Positions 57,401 to 64,000 of a DNA stretch of 64,000 bases are shown one piece after another. Location of the stretch: the NCBI GenBank assembly GCA_001972305.1, contig BDDD01002029.1, positions 142,946-206,945 on the forward strand, in the 5' to 3' direction. Position 1 is the first letter of the stretch, and every line of letters starts with the position of its first letter. Origin of the DNA: Cephalotus follicularis (lineage: Eukaryota > Streptophyta > Magnoliopsida > Oxalidales > Cephalotaceae). Made by a program: the position numbers and the translations under genes. Under the pieces are notes generated by a model. The model saw nothing but the letters and a program-made list of their open reading frames with translations, was not told the DNA's origin and made no database searches.

Positions 57401-58833
57401 AACATATGTGTTTCCACAAAATGCAAAATCCACATAACTGATATTTGGCACCAAGACTTAATATGTCCAACATATTAAAGAACTAATCATTATAAGGCAG
57501 GGACCCTTTAAAATCTTGGTTAAAATAAGAGGTGTTCATAAATTACCGAAATACCCCCAGGGTCTGGTTTAGCCATTCTAAATGGTCCTTGACCAATTTA
57601 AATGCTATCAGAATAATATCTAATATTATTCAGATGGAAAAATTAATCTTATTAATTTTCCCATAATTTATTACACACCTCATAAAACCTAGAGGTTCTA
57701 AGTCGTCGGTTCACGTGTACTATAATCCCTTATCATGCTTGGCCCCGATTGAGGTCTAGGGCAAGGATATGTGTCAACCCTAGATAATACCTCAATTACT
57801 AAAATATCTGATCATTGCTAGGACCTTTGGTAAACTCTCCGAAAATCTAATTTCCAGTCTACCTTAACCTTGGCTAAGGATTTCATAAGTCCAAAGTATA
57901 ATCAGATCATAATAGAGCCGATCACCTTCGCTCAGGTGTGACAATCCCATATTGCGCACTAACTTATATTCGTACAGATTCGATCATACCCAAAGACCAC
58001 CCGATTGCCAGCCCTGCACAAGGACTGGGTAAGGTGTAGATCAAAGCATAACCATCTCCATACAATATAGAGCAGTCGCTCAGGTCTAAGGATCAGACGA
58101 GTTTGAGAACTCGCTAAGTGATGATCACTTATACACAACCGCAACAAGTAGGAGTCACTACTGACACGAGAATAGCGACTATCCAAATAGTATCTCCTAC
58201 GCGGGTCCTGTTCAGTGTACACGCTCAGCCATAATAAAATTAGCACACATCATATATATAAGGAATAAGATTGTTTCATACAAGATAAGATATAATGTGA
58301 CAACCCATCTAATGGCTTGTCGGGTCACTATATCTAACAGATGGCATGCCCGGGGATGGTATGCCCGGGGAGGCATGCCCGGGGTGGACATGTCCGGGGA
58401 GGACATGTTCGTGGTTAGTCATCCATGGAGGACATGCCCGAGGATAGCTAGTCCGGGGAAGGAATGTCTTAGGATGAGGTACAGGTCTGGGTTATGTTTG
58501 TCATTTTGTGCTGTGTGATGTTGGCATCCCCTGCTCGGGACCCTTGGCGAGACGTAGTGTTGTGTTCTCTGCCCTGGCTCGTTCCTTTAGTGGAACGATG
58601 CGTTTGGACAGTGTTGTTATGTCCCTTTAGTTAAACGGTGCATTTTGAAATGGTTTTAAATGTATGAGTTATTTACAGTTATGCCTTTTCTTGTTTGCTT
58701 CTTCTCTGCCTTGCGTTTTGGCACTGTTTGGGCGTGATTTGCGTGGCGCTTTTGGCTTAGAGGAGATGGGAAATTCCTCCTTCCTGTCGGGTGGTTTGTC
58801 TGAGGTGGCTATCTTGAGGGACGGGTCATCGCA
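54409..58833 (+). mobile_element. Solo Ty3/gypsy-type LTR with CCACT target-site duplication, itself interrupted
   Basis: It starts TGTAATACCCCGTACC, a common gypsy LTR start, and ends GGGTCATCGCA. CCACT flanks both sides (54404-54408 and 58834-58838). Without the copia LTR nested at 56442-58339 and the extra GATGG, its own length is 2,522 bp. It holds repeats of GGCAAGGCCCGGATAG (55370-55520) and CATGCCCGGGGAGG-like words (56370-56441 and 58345-58450). No pol genes, so it is a solo LTR. Confidence 0.88.
56442..58339 (-). mobile_element. Solo copia LTR nested in the solo gypsy LTR, GATGG target-site duplication
   Basis: It begins TGATGGAAACGG and ends ATATCTAACA, flanked by GATGG at 56437-56441 and 58340-58344. 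The minus-strand start TGTTAGATATAGTGACCC resembles the copia-A 3' LTR start at 16343. The CGCTCAGGTCTAAGGA block near 58076 is shared with the other copia LTRs. At 57184-57320 it carries an array of GACATCGACG/GACGTCGACGC words. The 1,898-bp length has no internal genes. Confidence 0.9.
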
Positions 58834-58838
58834 CCACT

Positions 58839-59110
58839 ACACAAGCGATACCCGGGGAGACCACCACACTAGCAAATGCCGGAGGAGACAATCATACTAG
58901 CAATGCCTGGGGAGACCACCACACCAGCACTGCCCGGGGAGACCACCACAACAGCAATGCCCGGGGAGACCACCACAACACCAATGCCCGGGGAGACCAC
59001 AACAGCAATGCCTGGGGAGACCACCACAACTGCAATGCCCGGGGTCAACACAAGGCCCGTGCACAAGGAAACGACAACGTTTAACATAAGCAATGCCTGA
59101 GATCAACACA
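58839..59110. repeat. 27-bp minisatellite (CCCGGGGAGACCACCACAAC)
   Basis: About eight tandem units of roughly 27 bp (one of 24) are organised as CCCGGGGAGACCACCACAAC plus AGCAATG. All are multiples of three, so a plus-strand frame reads as a nine-residue repeat (MPGETTTTA). The array continues the words just left of the gypsy solo LTR (GCCCGAGGAGACCACT at 54391-54406), so that LTR inserted into this array. Confidence 0.88.
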
Positions 59111-59429
59111 AGGCCCGGGGACAAACGCCAAGCATGGGACAACTACCCGAGGTCCCTCCAACACTTAACTTACACTAAGGAGATGAAATCTCACCCCGGG
59201 CTAGTACCCAAGGGATCCACCAGGGCTCACCCAACAAAACATATTCAGGGACCGAGTTGGTCCAAGGTCGGGAGGACGGGAAAAACTAAGAAAAACTCCT
59301 TACTCCCACGCTTCCATAACTGGAACCTCCTCAGCAAGCACAAATAACAACTCTGTTGAAGATCCATCAACGCGGTCATGGGCTACAGGACTATACACAT
59401 CCCTCATATACGCATATAGATACCCACTT

Positions 59430-59625
59430 CCAGAGCACCGCATGAACATCGATAGAAGGGCTACTCAAGCACTCCTTCCTCGACAATCACATGTTTGGCG
59501 CACCTCACTACATGAACATCGATCGAGGGGCTACGCAAGCCCACCCCCGTTCGGCAATCACGAGCTTAGCACTACACCATATGAACATCAATCGAGGAGC
59601 TACCTCGTCGGCAATCACGTAGCGT
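59430..59625. repeat. About 70-bp tandem repeat, three copies
   Basis: Three successive units begin ATGAACATCGATCGAGGGGC (first and third with substitutions) and each contains CGGCAATCAC-like sequence. GGGGCTACGCAAGC words of this type occur in some plant gypsy LTRs. The third unit is shortened. Confidence 0.75.
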
Positions 59626-61326
59626 TAGTATCGTCCAAGGGGCCTGCGAATCACTGCTCAGCTCTACCCTTGACGAGATGACAGAGGAGAACATCAGCTC
59701 AGAGGTAAATGTATCACCACTTAGACCATCTCGGGCCGACAATCTCATGCCCGAAGACTCCATCATGGCCATAACAGCTCTATTCGTCACATAAGATCTG
59801 AGGAACCTCGTCTACACAGAATCTAAATGCTAAAACACAAACTCACAAAACACCTAAACACAAAATGGTTAAGTTAGTATAACCATAAACGAAACCACAG
59901 TAACACATCACATACTTGGGTCTCTCAACACCAGCTCCTGCAACGCTTACCAATTCCTTGGAACTCTGAAGCCACCCCACTGGATTCTTCATATTCTTAG
60001 AACTTGAACAGCCCAGGTAGAGCTTCAGATCTACCAGCGGATCCACGTTTCGCTATCTCAGATTTCAAACACACAAGGGATACCAACTCACTGCTCAGTG
60101 TACTGAGGAACTCTGAATCCACCATACCACACTCGGATAAGGACATCAAATATAAGTGAGAATCACCTTCGACCATGTTTGACTACAGAAGAAATGGAGA
60201 AGAAGAGAAACAAGACTTGTAGAAGAGATGCTCGGTCATGCAAAAAAGTAAGGATCCAACGAAGAGGAAGCTTGAACCTTACAGGGAGTACTCACAACTC
60301 ACCCAGACAGAGTTCATTAGGCATCTTCCCTTTTCTTCCTTCTTCTTCTTCCTACATACTTCTCATAGACTTCTTCCTCTTTCTACTTCTTACTAACTTC
60401 TTTCTATTTCTCACTTCTTCCTTCCGCCCAAGGCGCCAGATATATCACTTCACACACTCTCCCTGACACACATCTTTTCACATTGGAAACTGTTAGCTTC
60501 TCTTGTAAGCTTCACATATGGGCTTAGTCAAAATAAATGACTCTTCCCAAGCTTTAAGAATTTTGTCCCGAAAATTCGATTGCCTGCCATGACGGAAGCC
60601 GAGGAGAGATCACACTACCCGGTAAAACTTTCAGAATGCCTGACGAACCCACTCAAGCAAGGACTCCATAGTTCGTAGGCTGACGACTGCTCAAGGTCCA
60701 GAGATGCTAACCACATAAGTTCGAGGACAAACCATATGAAGAAACAGCTTAGCAAGATATTCATCTTTAGAGGAAATAAGGCTGCCCAGGAAAATCACAG
60801 TATCAGGGGATTAGAGAATGCTTAAGACTACAGGAACCTCTTTGGCAATAGATGAGCTTCTCTGAGTCATAACCACAACAATCCTCCGCAACACACTGAT
60901 AACAATAATAAGATACAACCTACTAGAACAACCACCAGTAGTGATAAAAGAGCTGTGCCAGAAGTCCATAGACCACAGGAGTTCGGCTAGAAAATTCATC
61001 AGCAACATATATGAACAGATACCATTGCCCGACCGGAAAGACCATCGATCATAATATATGCTGTGCCAACATCATGTCAGCAATATAACAAGATGGGATC
61101 GTGTCATTACAGAAGATCCGGAGGGTAAGGTGGAATCTCCAGGCATAAAGGAATGTGTGACTCTATGAGGCATATCTGCAAGAACTCACCGTATTTAAAA
61201 ACGATACAAACTACATACAGTTGTCCTACTATATATTATCAAATTACAATGTCATAACAAATTAGAAGATTAAGAATACTATTGCAAACAGTATTTGCTA
61301 CATATACTACACTATTAACTTACAGT
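59626..61326. other. Unresolved intergenic segment of the CACTA element
   Basis: No convincing gene on either strand. A pyrimidine-rich patch (CTTCTTCTTCC) lies at 60330-60420. The words TTTTGTCCCGAAAATTCG near 60570 resemble the 3' internal end of minus-strand gypsy elements (compare 553-570), so the 59.6-60.6 kb part may be LTR-derived. The remaining 60.6-61.3 kb shows nothing recognisable. Confidence 0.5.
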
Positions 61327-64000
61327 TTAATCTATGATATCAATATCCATGTAGTCTTGACTATCGGAATCATATTCCATCGCTCCGTTCTCCTCATCCG
61401 TGTCAGAAAGATCGTCTTCCCATTCATCTTCCTTGTCATCCGTATTGTCGCGGTATGACGTAGGATCCCTTATTTTAACATTTGGAGGTATTACTACTTC
61501 CTCCCATTCCCTATCTCCTCGAAGGGAATCTTCGCTTGCAGGACATCAACTGCAAATGACCGTAGTGGACCAGTGTCGACATCTTCTTGCAATGTCATAT
61601 CCATACCCAAAGCGTCGCCATCTTCTTCTTCGTAATCAGAAAGGCTGTAGGCATTTCTAGGTTTCGTTTTTATCACAGTCACCCACCCTATGTACCTACA
61701 ATCGTTGGACACGTTGGGTACGTAGAACACCTGCACAGCTTGACTTGCTAGCATGAACAGCTCGTATGTGGGGAGTGCCTTTTCTGGGTTCATACGAACA
61801 ATCCCAAACTCATCCACTCTAGTACCTCTCTCCGAAGTGTCAACCCAATCACACTTGAATAAAACAACTTTGTTGTCTTTTCTGTAGAAATCGAGCTCCA
61901 CAACGTCGACCAAGGCTCCGCAGAAGTCACTACAACTATCATTCCAAGTGCTTCCCTTGATCATTACACCCCAATTTTGAGTTGTTGAGGTCCTCGATGC
62001 ATCTTTAGTGTGAAACTTGTACCCGTTGATGACGTACCCCTTCCACGATCTCACTTTTTTTACAGGTGCACTTGCTAAATGTGGTAGACGGGCGTCAACT
62101 TCGTTGTCGTTCTTAACCTATTAAGTGTGCAATGTACACATGTAAAATAGAAATCAACATCAACAATTAAAAATAATGAAACTTAAAAACGCTATGTAGA
62201 CATATTCTTGCATTACTTACACGGCTTTGAAACCATTTCACAAAGTGTGCATCGTGCTCTTCTTCAATTTGTTTGGGGGTAATGCTAGGGTTTAGTTCCA
62301 TGACTAGTTGTTCGTACTCACTACAGTAAATAATATAAGTGAGATACGTTCAATTTGCACAATTCATATAAACAGAGTATAAACTTAGTACAATATATAT
62401 GTGTACTTACTCAACCAGAGGGCTGACTTCATCGCAGTTCACAAGGATGTACAAATATGCAGCTATTCTTGCTCTGTCATATGTCTGTTCTCTTTCAGGC
62501 CCATTGCTTTACCGGGATGAGTAAATATGGATAGCAATCTGTTACTAGCAACGACGCCCCCATCCCAGTTTCTCTCTGGTCTATTTAGCCTCGTCGGGAC
62601 ATCAGGTTCCAAATAATACGAACAAAACATTGTCAACTCGCGAACGATGTATGCCTCGGCGATCGACACTTCTACACGAGCCTTGTTCTTGACCAAATTC
62701 TTCAAATCAAATAGCTCTCTGCAATTAAATATGTAATTAGAATGCATGACAAAGAGATGAACATTTTCAGAAAGAGAAACGAGTGACTGTACCTCTCAAT
62801 GGGATGCATCCATGTGTTCTAAACCGACCCACATACTTTCACTTTGTAAGCTAGGTGGATGAGAAGATGTTCCATCGAATAAAAAAAATGATGGAGGAAA
62901 TATCTTCTCCATTTTGCAAATTGTTTGCACAATGTTACTCTGGAGCAAGTCCATATTCGCAGCATTGTTGGATGTTGAGCAAATATTCCAAAAAAAATCT
63001 CTGACCTCGGCCAACACCTCTATGATATTTCTCAGCAGGAACTCAGAAAATGCAATCGGAATAAGCCTCTGCATGAACACATGGTAATCATGGCTCTTCA
63101 ATCCCGAAACGTTACAATCCGAAACATTCACACACTGACATATGTTTGAGGTGTATCCATCCGGAAACCTGATCTTTGTCATCCATTCACTAACCTATTT
63201 GACCTGTTCACTGTTCAGTGAATATTTTGCTGGTGGCAATATGAACCACCCATCCACCTCTTCTGCATGCAGTTCAAGTCTTATTCTCAACTCTTTCAGA
63301 TAAAGTTGAGCTTGTATGTGGTCCTTGGATTTCCCCTTCACATTCATGATCGTGTTGAATATATTTTCAAACACATTCTTCTTGATGTGCATGACGTCCA
63401 GCTTGTGTCTGACTAGTACTTTACTCCAATAAGGAAGTTCGAAAAAGATACTCCGCTTAGTCCAATTGTGTACTCTCACGAACCCAGGAATCTTACAAGT
63501 GGGTACACCTTTTTCAAACAAAACTTCATTCAACTCGGGGAGTTGATCCTCAACCTCTTCCCCTGATAACCTCTCCACACCCACCTCGGTCACCCGTCGA
63601 CCCTTCAAGAATTTTTTATTGTCTCTTCTAAACTGGTGGTCTGTGGGCAACAATTGATGATGACAGTCAAACCATGAACATTTCCAACTATGCTTCAATC
63701 TAAAACCCTTGGTCCGACCCATCCAGTAAGGGCATGCCAAATGACCATGAGTACTCCAGCCTGACAGCATTCCATAGCCAGGAAAGTCAATAATCATCCA
63801 CATTAAAGCTGCCCTTATCTGAAAGTTCTTCTTGTGCGATGCATCATAGGTTTCAACTCCAGTTTCCCATAACATCTTCAACTCGTCAATGAGAGGACGC
63901 AGAAACACATCAATATCTTTCCCTGGGATCTTTGGTCCAGGTATAATCAAGGATAAGAACATGATACACAACCAAGGTGGAAGATTGTATGGGAAAACAA
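61327..64000 (-). pseudogene. CACTA tnp2-type transposase (tnp2, DUF4218, DUF4216 regions), 5' end outside window
   Basis: The frame is open from the window edge: FPYNLPPWL, then IPGPKIPGKDIDVFLRPLID, DFPGYGMLSGWSTHGHLACP and YWSKVLVRHKLDVMHIKKNV are tnp2 transposase motifs. A TAG near 63195 precedes FPDGYTSNI, LKSHDYHVFMQRLIP and MEKIFPPSFF (DUF4218). An A/T-run frameshift near 62885 and a stop near 62821 follow. A 74-bp intron (62792-62719, GT-AG) leads to FDLKNLVKNKARVEVSIAEAY. After a frame change near 62500, exons at about 62328-62222 and from 62112 on give SWKGYVINGYKFHTKD, VVLFKCDWVD and ASQAVQVFYV (DUF4216), then an acidic tail ending at 61327. Role: cutting and joining of CACTA ends in the nucleus. 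Confidence 0.87.

Larger units (their letters stand above)
50993..64000 (-). mobile_element. CACTA (En/Spm) DNA transposon, right end outside window
   Basis: The left terminus is placed at CACAACGACC (50993), a likely mutated CACTA-type end, within Sirevirus RT coding. It is followed by 370 bp of subterminal GCGAGGG/CCCTCGC repeats in both orientations. Two minus-strand genes fit CACTA elements: a TNPA-like gene (51627-53083) and a tnp2-type transposase (61327 to beyond 64000). A large block between them (about 53.1-61.3 kb) holds other repeats. The boundary is inferred from the RT break and repeat onset; the 3-bp target duplication cannot be tested here. Confidence 0.82.

Noticed and set aside
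58869..59142. Overlapping ORFs on both strands with periodic residues.
   Set aside because: They reflect the 27-bp minisatellite being open in several frames; no independent evidence of translation.
53341..60495. TTGGA on both sides of the minisatellite segment (near 53331 and 60494) as a possible target-site duplication.
   Set aside because: The implied ends are not TG...CA and a 5-base match is expected by chance over these ranges.

Overview
The window is plant nuclear DNA made almost wholly of nested transposable elements. The evidence is Ty3/gypsy and Ty1/copia retrotransposons primed by initiator Met-tRNA (primer binding sites reading TGGTATCAGAGC), LTRs of 1.2-2.9 kb, a Sirevirus-type copia, an Athila-type gag-protease and a CACTA (En/Spm) DNA transposon with tnp2-type and TNPA-type genes and short introns. 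I found no convincing host gene, rRNA, tRNA or CRISPR array. A flowering plant is the safe call; the species cannot be read from this.

Left block, 1-33,216. A copia element ('copia-A', plus strand) is the backbone, and it interrupts an older copia fragment ('copia-B', which resumes at 32,329). Copia-A was hit three times. A chromodomain-type gypsy element ('gypsy-1', minus, <1-7,659) lies in its 5' LTR. A solo copia LTR (13,173-15,737, flanked by CCCTA) lies in its RT/RNase H junction. A second gypsy element ('gypsy-2', minus, 16,566-30,600) lies in its 3' LTR. Gypsy-2 carries a 4,160-bp tandem duplication of LTR plus integrase, so it has three LTR copies.

Middle block, 33,217-50,992. A decayed minus-strand copia ('copia-C') has its 5' LTR interrupted by a third copia-like LTR ('LTR-D'). 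LTR-D is in turn interrupted by a plus-strand Sirevirus. The Sirevirus integrase/RT spacer is split by a 3.06-kb insertion (47,103-50,160) that holds an uninterrupted 599-codon Athila-type gag-protease ORF but no LTRs that I can see.

Right block, 50,993-64,000. A CACTA transposon starts inside the Sirevirus RT and runs off the window. Its left end has subterminal GCGAGGG/CCCTCGC repeats, followed by a spliced TNPA-like gene (minus). At the right edge is a tnp2/DUF4218/DUF4216 transposase gene (minus). Between them lies a minisatellite-rich segment broken by a solo gypsy LTR (54,409-58,833, flanked by CCACT), which itself holds a solo copia LTR (56,442-58,339, flanked by GATGG).

Most coding regions are pseudogenes with in-frame stops and frameshifts; the 599-codon ORF and much of the CACTA coding region are the best preserved. 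The most unusual signals are: arrays of GTCGAC-centred near-palindromes that recur in several unrelated elements; the gypsy-2 duplication, whose two copies are identical in one half and diverged in the other; the gag-protease-only insertion; and the solo LTR inside a solo LTR, both landing in CCCGGGGAG-type minisatellites.
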